This document shows positions 17,777-25,667 of a stretch of 52,358 bases of DNA, in pieces. Position 1 is the stretch's first letter. Each line of letters begins with the position of its first letter. Source of the stretch: Flavobacteriales bacterium UBA958 (GTDB lineage Bacteria; Bacteroidota; Bacteroidia; Flavobacteriales_D; Crocinitomicaceae); assembly GCA_002293045.1 (NCBI GenBank), contig DBCM01000035.1:1-52358 (forward strand), in the 5' to 3' direction. A model generated the notes under the pieces. It did not search any database and had not been told where the DNA came from. It saw only the letters and a list, made by a program, of their open reading frames with translations. The position numbers were made by a program, and so were the translations under genes.

Positions 17777-19099
17777 ATGCGATTAACTGCCTTAATGTTC
17801 TCGTTTTTTGTAATCCAACTGTGTCACGCGCAATTGGGTCCGATTGATTTTGAACCCGCAGGTTACGGCGGTACGTGGCAGTGGACCACCTTCGAAAACG
17901 ACTTCAACCCACCCCTTGAAATTATCGCTAACCCTGATCCAAGTGGAATAAATACCTCAAACACAGTAGCGAGATTTACGGCAAATGTTGCAGGTGCTCC
18001 CTGGGCAGGCGTGGAAACCGTTCATGGTCAGGGCATAGGAACCTTTAACCTTACTGCAGCAAATTGTGTGGTAAAAATCATGGTATACAAGCCGGTAATA
18101 AGTCCAGTAGGAATTAAGTTTGCCACCCCAGCAGGCGCGTCTACCGGTGAGATTTTAGTAAGCAATACCTTGATTAATCAATGGGAAGAACTCACCTTTG
18201 ATTTTAGTGCGATTGTGAATGCCCCCTCATCGTCGGGAATCGATCAAATTATTGTTTTTCCTGACTTCACACAGCGCAGTGACAACCGCATTTGTTTATT
18301 TGATCACATTATATTTTCTAACCAAAACGGAGTAAGTCCAATCCCAATGGGTCCTGCTCCCACCCCAACGTATCCTGAAGCGAACGTAATTTCGTTATTC
18401 AGTAATCCGTACCAAAATGTACCGGTAGATACGTGGATGGCACCGTGGTCTGTTGCTCAAGTGAATGATATACAAATCACAGGAAACGACACGAAACGAT
18501 ATGACGCCTTGAATTACGTCGGTGTTGAATTCCTTGGTAACAATCAATTAGATGTTAGCTCCATGACACACTTCCGCGTTGACTTTTGGTCACCCAACCT
18601 CAGTACATTCAAGGTGAAACTTGTGGATTTTGGTCCGAACGGACAATATGCGGGAGGCGACGACAGCGAAAGCGAATTGAGTTATTCACTTCCAACCGAT
18701 ACATGGCACTCCTTGGAAATCCCCCTGAGCAGCTTTACCTCGCTTGCTGCCATGAATCACCTATCTCAATTAGTGTTTTCCGGAACACCTAGCGGTTCGG
18801 GAACTGTTTACATCGATAACGTATTGTTTTTCAACAATGAAGGCGCAAGCATCCTCGAAGAACAAACCAAAAACATCAAGGCCTTCCCCAATCCAAGTAC
18901 CGACAACATCTTACTTAGCGCGGAAGATTCACCCATGAATACAATCCAAGTCTTTGGACTTGACGGCACCTTATTAATGGAGGATTCTCCCAAGTTGTTT
19001 TCCTATTCCTTGGATCTTTCCACAGTACCGGCAGGCATTTATTTAGTGCGTATTTCACAAACAAACAACACGGAAACCCTGCGCATCATCAAGGAATAA
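17777..19099 (+). CDS. Secreted protein with two carbohydrate-binding-like modules and T9SS type A sorting domain
   Basis: 440 aa. A signal peptide (1-18) precedes a first module (about 20-180; from IDFEPAGYGGTWQW to ICLFDHIIFS) and a second one (about 197-355; VISLFSNPYQNVPVDTW to GSGTVYIDNVLFF). These are two related jelly-roll modules of the kind found beside glycoside hydrolases. The C-terminal 75 residues are a type A sorting domain with AFPNPSTDNI, IQVFGLDG and LSTVPAGIYLVRISQ. No catalytic domain is present, so a glycan-binding surface protein is likely; the ligand is unknown. Confidence 0.82.
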   Translation: MRLTALMFSFFVIQLCHAQLGPIDFEPAGYGGTWQWTTFENDFNPPLEIIANPDPSGINTSNTVARFTANVAGAPWAGVETVHGQGIGTFNLTAANCVVKIMVYKPVISPVGIKFATPAGASTGEILVSNTLINQWEELTFDFSAIVNAPSSSGIDQIIVFPDFTQRSDNRICLFDHIIFSNQNGVSPIPMGPAPTPTYPEANVISLFSNPYQNVPVDTWMAPWSVAQVNDIQITGNDTKRYDALNYVGVEFLGNNQLDVSSMTHFRVDFWSPNLSTFKVKLVDFGPNGQYAGGDDSESELSYSLPTDTWHSLEIPLSSFTSLAAMNHLSQLVFSGTPSGSGTVYIDNVLFFNNEGASILEEQTKNIKAFPNPSTDNILLSAEDSPMNTIQVFGLDGTLLMEDSPKLFSYSLDLSTVPAGIYLVRISQTNNTETLRIIKE

Positions 19100-19152
19100 T
19101 TTGATTTTTTGAACCGATTTCATTTCGAAGGGTATACCTTAGCGTTTCAATG

Positions 19153-19160
19153 TATTTTTG
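19153..19160 (+). promoter_or_regulatory. -7 box TATTTTTG deciding the start of the YwqK-repeat gene
   Basis: Exact TAnnTTTG match 11 bases before the ATG at 19172. It lies downstream of a possible earlier TTG start at 19109 and so favours the ATG start, where a signal peptide begins. Confidence 0.4.
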
Positions 19161-19171
19161 TATTGATTTTT

Positions 19172-21406
19172 ATGAAGTGGGCTGCCTTATTCTTATTCTT
19201 TAATTTTAGTTCTTCCGTTGTATATTCTCAAGAATGTAACTTCGACTACTATCCCAAAAAAGGCGGACACTATCTATTTTCTACGTACTACGAAAATGAC
19301 CATCAAACCCCGAGAAACGGTAATTGCGAGCGAAAAATTGGCACCCAATTTTACGTTAGGAGGTCCTTTGACAAAGGTCATATTGTAAGCGAAGAACTCA
19401 ACTATTACAACGACGGTAAATTCACCCCACACATACGAACCCTACTCAACCACTCGACTAAAAAAAACCAACAGCTAGGGTATTGCAAAGAATACAATGA
19501 AAAAGGAAGCCTGATACGTCATTTTGAATTTTACACAGACAAAACCGGGCGTCGCTGCGAGCGAGAAACGGAATACTTACCCAATGGAAAATTGCGTTTT
19601 ATTCGTGAGTTTGCCTTTATTCGGCTCAGTGAAATTGATTCCTTTCATCTAAATGAACATCCGCCTCACACTGTGGATGACTTCGGCTACACGAGCCTAC
19701 AAGTTCCTTATGGCGTGCACCGGTGGTACAATGACCAAGGACGGCTCATCCGAGAGGAACACTACGACCAACTCACCTTTTATCGGCAAGATGCAGAGCA
19801 CCTGCTGCATGGAAAATTTACGGAATTCCATGACAATGGTAAATTAAAGACACAAGGGCAATTCAAGGAAGGAAATCCGGAAGGCATGTGGAAGCGATAT
19901 CATTACAACGGTATGCTCTACCAAGAAGGTATTTACCGAAATAACATCCAAGACAGCCTGTGGCAACAATGGGATGACCAAGGAAAGTTGACGAAAGAAT
20001 CACTTTATGACTATAACGCGGATAATCCCTTCGCACCCGTTGGAGAAAAAGAATACAACGCTCTAGGTTTATTGGTGAAATCAAAAGAAGTCAACACTGA
20101 AAAACAAGCAATTTTACAAGAATGGTCGCCCCAAGGGAAGCTGATGCGCTATGTGCGATACAGCACTGGAATGCAGATGAACTGGAATAATACCGATTAC
20201 AGAGAGTTTGAAAAGACCTGGTACGACAACGGTCAGGTGAAATCCATCCATAACAAGCGGTCCGACACCTCGTATGTCAGCTACTTCAGAAACGGTCAAA
20301 TGGAACGTTTGAACATCGGACATTGGTACGATGCGCTCCGAAAAGAAGAAAAAACCGAATGGAATATTCAAGGTACGCGCCTTCTCCATATTGAAACAAG
20401 TTATGGGGATGGCGATAATCGTCAAGTCATAAAACGCTATTATTCCAATGGAAACCTCGCGCAACGGTTGGCCACCTACAACGAGGAACAAATCGATTTC
20501 CGATACAGTCTGAACGGGATCAGTTATTTAAAATCGAAAACCATTCATCAAAAACTGCAAGGGAGGTACGAAGAGCGAGATACGATTTCTGGACAGTTAT
20601 TGTTAGGAAACTACGATCAAGGGATACGTCATGGGTTGTGGGAACTAAAAACAAAGGACAGCGTGATCTTAGAAAAACTCACCTACGATCATGGGTGTGT
20701 TCAGGCTCAAACCGAATGGGGATATACCACGGAAGATGAAAAAATAACCTGGCAACGACGGGCAAATTATATCATTTACCACCAAAACCAAGCGCCGCGG
20801 GAAAACATGAAAGCCTGCATAGCATACCGTGATTCATTGGCCCATTGGATGCGACTTTTGAATCAAACCCTGGAAAAAAACGGAGTAAGCCCTGACTTTG
20901 GACAACTCGAATTTCAAGCACTTCATTTTGAATTACCTCACGTATATTACCGAAACCTCATCGAAGATGGGATCAAAGAATACCGAGCTGTCCAGCTCCT
21001 GCACCTCATCGACAGTTTGGGTTGGAAATGGAAAGCGATTCAGCTCAGCAATGGAACTTACATAGGAACGATTGAATTCACCGGGATCCTGAACCCAGCT
21101 ATGCAAGTAAAACTTTTAGGGGAACATAGCCAATTTTTTTACCCGGTATTCACCGCAACGGACGATCCAGATGGAACCGTGTATCCTCGCAGTTGGGGAA
21201 GTCCACCTCCTAGCGCGGTTGTAATTCAATCCATGACCCCTTGCTATACCACCGTCCAATACTCCGAAAAGGGTCGAAGCACAAACTTTGTGGTGTATAG
21301 CAACGGCGCCGTAGAAATTCTTAACAGAACGATATCTTGGGAGGCTTGGAAAAAATTACAAGAAGAACCATCGCCCTACGATCGGGATTTTTATTGGAAG
21401 GATTGA
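19172..21406 (+). CDS. Large secreted YwqK/MORN-like repeat protein
   Basis: 744 aa from the ATG at 19172, which begins a signal peptide (MKWAALFLFFNFSSSVVYSQ); an upstream in-frame TTG at 19109 would add 21 residues. The body has many repeats of about 22 residues of the form G-x-W-x-x-Y-x-x-N-G-x-L-x-x-x-G, for example HDNGKLKTQGQFKEGNPEGMW and YNDQGRLIREEHY. These are the MORN-like repeats that databases often label YwqK antitoxin, a label with little functional meaning. The last 170 residues contain an unrelated globular domain ending RDFYWKD. The 3' end has a near-identical fragment 1100 bp downstream (22345-22506). The function is unknown. Confidence 0.8.
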   Translation: MKWAALFLFFNFSSSVVYSQECNFDYYPKKGGHYLFSTYYENDHQTPRNGNCERKIGTQFYVRRSFDKGHIVSEELNYYNDGKFTPHIRTLLNHSTKKNQQLGYCKEYNEKGSLIRHFEFYTDKTGRRCERETEYLPNGKLRFIREFAFIRLSEIDSFHLNEHPPHTVDDFGYTSLQVPYGVHRWYNDQGRLIREEHYDQLTFYRQDAEHLLHGKFTEFHDNGKLKTQGQFKEGNPEGMWKRYHYNGMLYQEGIYRNNIQDSLWQQWDDQGKLTKESLYDYNADNPFAPVGEKEYNALGLLVKSKEVNTEKQAILQEWSPQGKLMRYVRYSTGMQMNWNNTDYREFEKTWYDNGQVKSIHNKRSDTSYVSYFRNGQMERLNIGHWYDALRKEEKTEWNIQGTRLLHIETSYGDGDNRQVIKRYYSNGNLAQRLATYNEEQIDFRYSLNGISYLKSKTIHQKLQGRYEERDTISGQLLLGNYDQGIRHGLWELKTKDSVILEKLTYDHGCVQAQTEWGYTTEDEKITWQRRANYIIYHQNQAPRENMKACIAYRDSLAHWMRLLNQTLEKNGVSPDFGQLEFQALHFELPHVYYRNLIEDGIKEYRAVQLLHLIDSLGWKWKAIQLSNGTYIGTIEFTGILNPAMQVKLLGEHSQFFYPVFTATDDPDGTVYPRSWGSPPPSAVVIQSMTPCYTTVQYSEKGRSTNFVVYSNGAVEILNRTISWEAWKKLQEEPSPYDRDFYWKD

Positions 21407-21490
21407 ATATTTTAATCAAGGTTAAAAAAGCAAATCACATTAAAAGAACCAATGAATTTGTTTTATTGAGGTACCATTCATAAGATTATC

Positions 21491-21498
21491 TACATTTA
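21491..21498 (+). promoter_or_regulatory. Possible -7 box TACATTTA before the redoxin
   Basis: Seven of eight match to TAnnTTTG, with a TTG at 21466-21468 (22-base spacer). It lies 17 bases before the GTG start at 21515. Confidence 0.28.
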
Positions 21499-21514
21499 TA
21501 AGAAATATAATCCC

Positions 21515-22324
21515 GTGAATCGTTTAAATATCCCACATCTTTTGCAGCGTCTTGCGCTTGTTTTTTTTCTTTTTTCGATGGGGCAAGCCTTTACGCAACC
21601 TGTAATGGATTCTGTAAAACGGGGTAATAATCCACTAAATGGGCTTACCAAAGCTGGTCCGGGGGATATAAAAGAAGGAACGCCATTAATGCTTGACCCA
21701 ACCATTACTCCGGTGTATACTGATAGCCTCCAATTAATAAACGTTGCCGATTTTATGGGTTTTATGATGGGAGGAGAATATGTACCAGAACCCTACATTG
21801 ATGTAAACAAAGCAGTTAAAGCCATTGTAATGCGAAAAGCAACAACGGAGGAAAAGAAACGAATGCAGATGATGCAGCAAGAGATGTCGCTTGAAAAAAA
21901 CACGCTTCTTGGAATGCCTGCGAGCGAATTCCTTGTAAAGGACATAAAAGGTAAAAAGGTCCAACTTTCAGCCTTGAATGGAAAAATTGTTGTTCTGAAT
22001 TTTTGGTTTATCGAATGTAAACCCTGCGTAATGGAAATACCTGATTTAAATGAACTTTATTCTTCGCATCGCAAAGAGGACGTCGTCTTTATCGCGCTTG
22101 CCACCAATGAAAAGAAACAACTTAAATCTTTTCTAAAAAAAACAGCATTCAATTACCGCATCATTCCAGATAGTCAAGCGACCGCTGCCTTATATAACAT
22201 TAAGGGATTTCCAACCAGCCTTATTATTGACCAACAGGGTATAATTCAATATGTATCCATGGGCATTGGTCCCAATAATAAAGAACGATTGGCCGAAGAA
22301 ATAAACAAGTTGATCATAAAGTAA
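21515..22324 (+). CDS. TlpA-like thioredoxin-fold protein
   Basis: 269 aa with a GTG start giving a signal peptide (1-25). A charged linker region (about 95-130) precedes the redoxin domain (about 130-269). The active site is FWFIECKPC with C168-K-P-C171, preceded by LNGKIVVLNFW. GFPTSLIIDQQGIIQYVSMG supplies the cis-proline (T-S neighbours) and the last strands. TlpA-type proteins act in the periplasm in cytochrome c maturation or in reducing disulphides. The CKPC pair differs from the usual CxPC only in the second position and is common in this family. It sits alone between the YwqK gene and its remnant. Confidence 0.85.
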   Translation: MNRLNIPHLLQRLALVFFLFSMGQAFTQPVMDSVKRGNNPLNGLTKAGPGDIKEGTPLMLDPTITPVYTDSLQLINVADFMGFMMGGEYVPEPYIDVNKAVKAIVMRKATTEEKKRMQMMQQEMSLEKNTLLGMPASEFLVKDIKGKKVQLSALNGKIVVLNFWFIECKPCVMEIPDLNELYSSHRKEDVVFIALATNEKKQLKSFLKKTAFNYRIIPDSQATAALYNIKGFPTSLIIDQQGIIQYVSMGIGPNNKERLAEEINKLIIK

Positions 22325-22344
22325 ATTACCTATTAATCCGATAA

Positions 22345-22506
22345 ATTCCTACCGGTTCGTTTTTCATCCAAGTAGTACGCGAATCCAAGGTGCAATTTAA
22401 TACCTGCGCTCTAGAAATCCTTAACCGAACAATATCTTGGGAGGCTTGGAAAAAATTACAAGAAGAACCATCACCCTACGACCGGGATTTTTATTGGAGG
22501 GATTGA
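22345..22506 (+). pseudogene. 3' remnant of a second YwqK-type gene
   Basis: After an in-frame TAA at 22342 the frame is open for 53 codons to TGA at 22506. The last 99 bp (22408-22506) align without gaps to the end of the YwqK-repeat gene (21308-21406, offset 1100) with about eight differences. Nearly all differences are synonymous, and the shared peptide is EILNRTISWEAWKKLQEE and onward. Upstream similarity fades quickly. The pattern suggests that the source was once a functional paralogue and was then lost by deletion, leaving its tail; no start codon or repeats remain. Confidence 0.8.
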
Positions 22507-22552
22507 TAAGTTTTATCCACTAAGATCAATTAAGAGTCCTATATACAACCAA

Positions 22553-22578
22553 AAAAGCCACCCCGAAGGGTGGCTTTT
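22553..22578 (-). terminator. Intrinsic terminator with UUCG tetraloop
   Basis: Perfect 11-bp stem (22553-22563 with 22568-22578) and 4-base loop. On the minus strand it reads CCACCC-TTCG-GGGTGG followed by a T-run, a classic terminator for the FAS1 gene. It may also stop plus-strand transcripts of the redoxin. Confidence 0.9.
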
Positions 22579-22597
22579 CAATATTCAATATTCGTAC

Positions 22598-24148
22598 TTA
22601 GAACTTCACTAAGGTTTGTACGCTTTGATTTCCATGTTGTGAAATGGTAACAAGGTACGTTCCGTTGCTTAAGCCATTCAAATCTAACGACGTGTTGTTA
22701 TTCACACTTTGGTTAAAGAAGGTTTTTCCAGTTAAATCACTTACGATTACTTCTGCATTGTCTACTCCATTGATAGTCACCAATCCATTGCTTGGATTTG
22801 GGAATAAGCTAAAAGAGAATGCATTGTTTTCGTTAATCCCTAAGTAAGACTCTAAAATCACTTTGTCTAACACATGTACAACGCCGTTGTCCGCAGGAAC
22901 ATCAGCCGTAGTGACATTTGCATCGTTGATTTTTACACCACCTGTTAACGAAACAATCACATCAGAACCTTCGAGGGTTGCAACCGGACCTGCAGTTAAT
23001 TGAGTCGACAATACCGTACCACCAACTACGTGATACAGTAAGATGTCCTGTAAGTTTGGTAAGGCAAGAATCCCATTCAAATCAGTATTCAAGGCTGTGG
23101 CCAAATCGGTGAATGCTTGATTGGTCGGAGCAAACACAGTATACTCAGAGAACGGATCGGATAACGCTGGAAGTAATTCAGCGGTAACTACTGCCGTAAC
23201 CAAGGTAGAAAATCCATTATCAATCGCCACATCAGCAACAGTTTCGATCGGTAAAACTACTGCATCTAACACGTGAACCACCCCATTATCAGCCATAATG
23301 TCTACTGCGGTTACTTCCGCTTGATTTACAAATACATCTCCGGCACCGGTTACGGTCATTTTTAAGGTATTCGCAATGTTCAACGGTTGAACAAGTGCTC
23401 CGTTGGTTACTGCAGACGAAGGAACTTCCGTACCCAGTACGTGATACAATAAAATATCGCTCAATTCAGGAAGTCCTAACAATGCTGCTACAGGAACCCC
23501 TAATTCGTCAGCGATGTCTTGAAACGCATCATTCGTTGGAGCAAATACTGTTAGGTTGCTCAACGGGTTAGTAAGTGCAGGAAGTAATTCTGCGGTAACT
23601 ACTGCAGTTACTAGGGTAGTAAATCCGTTGTCTATGGCAATGTCCGCTACAGTTTCTACCGGTAGCAACACCCCATTGGTAACATGAACAACACCATTCG
23701 CTGCGGTTAAATCAACAGCGGTAACTTGTGCTTGGTTGATGTACACGTTTCCAGCACCAGTTGCGGTAATTTTTAGGGTATTGGTTGGGCTTAAGGGTTG
23801 AACAATTGCCCCGTTAGTAACTGCTGCAGAAGGAACAGTAGTTCCCAACACGTGATACAACAAGATATCATCTAAATTAGGTAAGGCTAATAAGCCCGGA
23901 ACGGTAGTTCCAAGAGCGGTAGCCAAATTGGTAAATGCTTGATCATCCGGTGCAAAAACCGTAAGCGTTGCATTTGGATTTTGTAAGGCACCTACTAACC
24001 CTTCTTGAATCAAAGCAGCTTCGAGGTAGGTGTGATTTGGACTTGGAGCAATAACATCATCAAACACATTGGTTTGCGCATAATTTACAGAGCCTAGGAT
24101 GATCCCAGCACTGAATAACGACAAGGCGTAAAAAGTAATTTTTTTCAT
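22598..24148 (-). CDS. Triple fasciclin (FAS1) domain protein with T9SS type A sorting domain
   Basis: 516 aa with a signal peptide (1-24). Three FAS1 domains follow at about 27-165, 166-302 and 303-435. Each shows the H1 motif TVFAP(D/T)(D/N)xAF, an ILLYHV(L/V)G segment and the H2-like NGVVHV. Domain spacing is 137 residues (411 bp). FAS1 domains mediate cell adhesion. The C-terminal 75 residues form a type A CTD (FSLFPNPSNGLVTI, VSDLTGKTFFNQ, LSNGTYLVTISQ), which points to T9SS export and surface anchoring. An intrinsic terminator lies 20 bp beyond the stop. It probably acts as a small adhesin or matrix protein. Confidence 0.93.
   Translation of the reverse strand: MKKITFYALSLFSAGIILGSVNYAQTNVFDDVIAPSPNHTYLEAALIQEGLVGALQNPNATLTVFAPDDQAFTNLATALGTTVPGLLALPNLDDILLYHVLGTTVPSAAVTNGAIVQPLSPTNTLKITATGAGNVYINQAQVTAVDLTAANGVVHVTNGVLLPVETVADIAIDNGFTTLVTAVVTAELLPALTNPLSNLTVFAPTNDAFQDIADELGVPVAALLGLPELSDILLYHVLGTEVPSSAVTNGALVQPLNIANTLKMTVTGAGDVFVNQAEVTAVDIMADNGVVHVLDAVVLPIETVADVAIDNGFSTLVTAVVTAELLPALSDPFSEYTVFAPTNQAFTDLATALNTDLNGILALPNLQDILLYHVVGGTVLSTQLTAGPVATLEGSDVIVSLTGGVKINDANVTTADVPADNGVVHVLDKVILESYLGINENNAFSFSLFPNPSNGLVTINGVDNAEVIVSDLTGKTFFNQSVNNNTSLDLNGLSNGTYLVTISQHGNQSVQTLVKF
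22850..24060 (-). repeat. Three tandem 411-bp FAS1 coding units
   Basis: The units repeat with a period of about 411 bp (compare the AGTTTC(T/G)A segments near 23242 and 23653). The first two (protein order) are most alike, with long shared blocks such as NGVVHV and ILLYHVLG; the third is more divergent. Confidence 0.8.
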
Positions 24149-24437
24149 TTTGTTTAATTTTTAATTAGATAAGTTAAACAAGATGAATGTAATTAAGTTC
24201 ATAACATAGTAAAAAACTAGTTATTGTTATCTCCAGACTCTACACACGGTTCAAATCCCTTTTCATAGGTATATGATCCGTGATCGGCAGATCCCTTTAC
24301 TACGCATTGATCGAAATCCCCATACCAGGCATAAAAAAACGGGCGTTAAAGCAATAAATTCCTGTAGATATTCATTTGCTGGAACAAGACAAATCGAACT
24401 TCGGTTACGGCGAGTTCATATGCGTATCTTTGTATTT
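24149..24437. other. Intergenic region between the divergent FAS1 and MFS genes
   Basis: 289 bp with no convincing gene. The only clear element is the TATCTTTG box before the MFS start. An in-frame upstream extension of the MFS ORF (from 24273) has no signal-like or membrane features and looks like untranslated DNA. Confidence 0.6.
24425..24432 (+). promoter_or_regulatory. -7 box TATCTTTG, apparently leaderless, before the MFS gene
   Basis: Exact TAnnTTTG match ending 5 bases before the ATG at 24438. The transcript would begin at or next to the start codon. An alternative ATG at 24420 lies upstream of the box and is therefore less likely. Confidence 0.45.
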
Positions 24438-25652
24438 ATGACACTTCAACCAAGCATCGGATTAAAAGCCAATTGGAAGCAATTCTCCCTTTTGGTTATC
24501 GTCAATGCATTTGTGGGGGGAATGGTGGGGCTAGAGCGAAGTATACTGCCGGAACTTGCGGTTCAAACCTTTCATTTAGCGGCTCAAAGCGCGATTTTAT
24601 CGTTCATAGTAGTATTTGGTCTTACCAAAGCCTTCAGCAACTATTTCGCTGGATCCTTAGCGCAACGGGTTGGTCGGAAAAATCTATTAGTGATTGGGTG
24701 GCTTTTCGGAATTCCGGTACCCTTTCTGCTTATGTATGCTCCCTCATGGGGGTGGATTATTGCGGCTAACGTACTTTTGGGTATTAATCAAGGCTTGGCG
24801 TGGTCTTCCACCGTAGTGATGAAAATCGATTTAGCGGGAGAAAAACAGCGCGGGTTGGCCATGGGCTTAAATGAGTTTGCCGGTTATTTAGCGGTTGGAT
24901 CCATCGCTTTTTTTAGCGGATTTATCGCGCATCATTATGGCTTGCGCCCCTACCCCTTTTATTTGGGAATCGCCATGGCCTTTATTGGGATGATCCTAAG
25001 TGTACTCTTTGTGAAAGACACTCATACACAGGTGGCCTTGGCGGCCAAAGAAAGCTACATAAAACGGCTACAAAATCCATTTTGGGAAACTACGTGGAAG
25101 CACCGAGTTTTGGGTACCGTTACGCAAGCGGGTTTGATCAACAACCTCAACGATGGCATGCTTTGGGGGATTTTACCTGTAATACTCAGTGCCAAAGGAT
25201 TTACGCTTACCCAGATTGCAAGCATCGTCGCGGTTTACCCCATCGTTTGGGGTATCAGTCAATTAGGGACAGGAATACTGGCTGATAAATTCCCCAAAAA
25301 ACAGCTGCTGTTTTGGGGCATGTTTGGACAAGGCCTCGCCATACTTGCGTTATTGTTTGCTACCAATTTCAATGAATTTATCGGAATTAGTATCCTTTTG
25401 GGTATGGGCACAGCCATGGTTTACCCCACCTTTTTAGCCAGCATTGCAGACCATACGCATCCCTTGGATCGAGCGAAAAGCATCGGTATTTTTCGTTTGT
25501 GGAGAGACGGCGGGTATGCCATTGGAGCGCTACTCACAGGAATCCTCGCCGATTGGTTTAACATCCAAACTGCCATTGCATTTATTGGAGGGTTAACGCT
25601 TATTTCAGCGCTAGTGATTTGGATACGGATGCCGAGGCGTCAAAGCTCCTAA
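24438..25652 (+). CDS. Major facilitator superfamily transporter
   Basis: 404 aa from ATG 24438, with about twelve membrane segments. The cytoplasmic loop between helices 2 and 3 shows GSLAQRVGRKNLLVIGW, the MFS signature G-x-x-x-D/Q-R-x-G-R-K. A matching pseudo-repeat is seen in the second half (GILADKFPKKQLLFWG). GLAMGLNEFAGYLAVG and FRLWRDGGYAIGALLTGILAD are further MFS-like segments. The length is normal for a single-component symporter or efflux pump; the substrate is unknown. The giant adhesin gene converges on it with 15 bp between the stops. Confidence 0.9.
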   Translation: MTLQPSIGLKANWKQFSLLVIVNAFVGGMVGLERSILPELAVQTFHLAAQSAILSFIVVFGLTKAFSNYFAGSLAQRVGRKNLLVIGWLFGIPVPFLLMYAPSWGWIIAANVLLGINQGLAWSSTVVMKIDLAGEKQRGLAMGLNEFAGYLAVGSIAFFSGFIAHHYGLRPYPFYLGIAMAFIGMILSVLFVKDTHTQVALAAKESYIKRLQNPFWETTWKHRVLGTVTQAGLINNLNDGMLWGILPVILSAKGFTLTQIASIVAVYPIVWGISQLGTGILADKFPKKQLLFWGMFGQGLAILALLFATNFNEFIGISILLGMGTAMVYPTFLASIADHTHPLDRAKSIGIFRLWRDGGYAIGALLTGILADWFNIQTAIAFIGGLTLISALVIWIRMPRRQSS

Positions 25653-25667
25653 TTGGATCGGAAACGG

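Noticed and set aside
19109..19171. TTG start giving a 765-aa YwqK protein
   Set aside because: It would put 21 residues before a good signal peptide and precedes the -7 box; ATG 19172 fits better.
19172..21406. YwqK antitoxin of a toxin-antitoxin pair
   Set aside because: The label comes from repeat similarity; the protein is 744 aa, secreted, and has no toxin gene beside it.
24240..24265. GGTTCAAATCCC resembling the T-loop of a tRNA
   Set aside because: The flanking bases do not form the 5-bp T stem, and no acceptor, D or anticodon arms could be found upstream.
24273..24437. Upstream extension of the MFS ORF
   Set aside because: The extra 55 residues are polar and Arg-rich, absent from normal MFS proteins, and lie before the promoter box.
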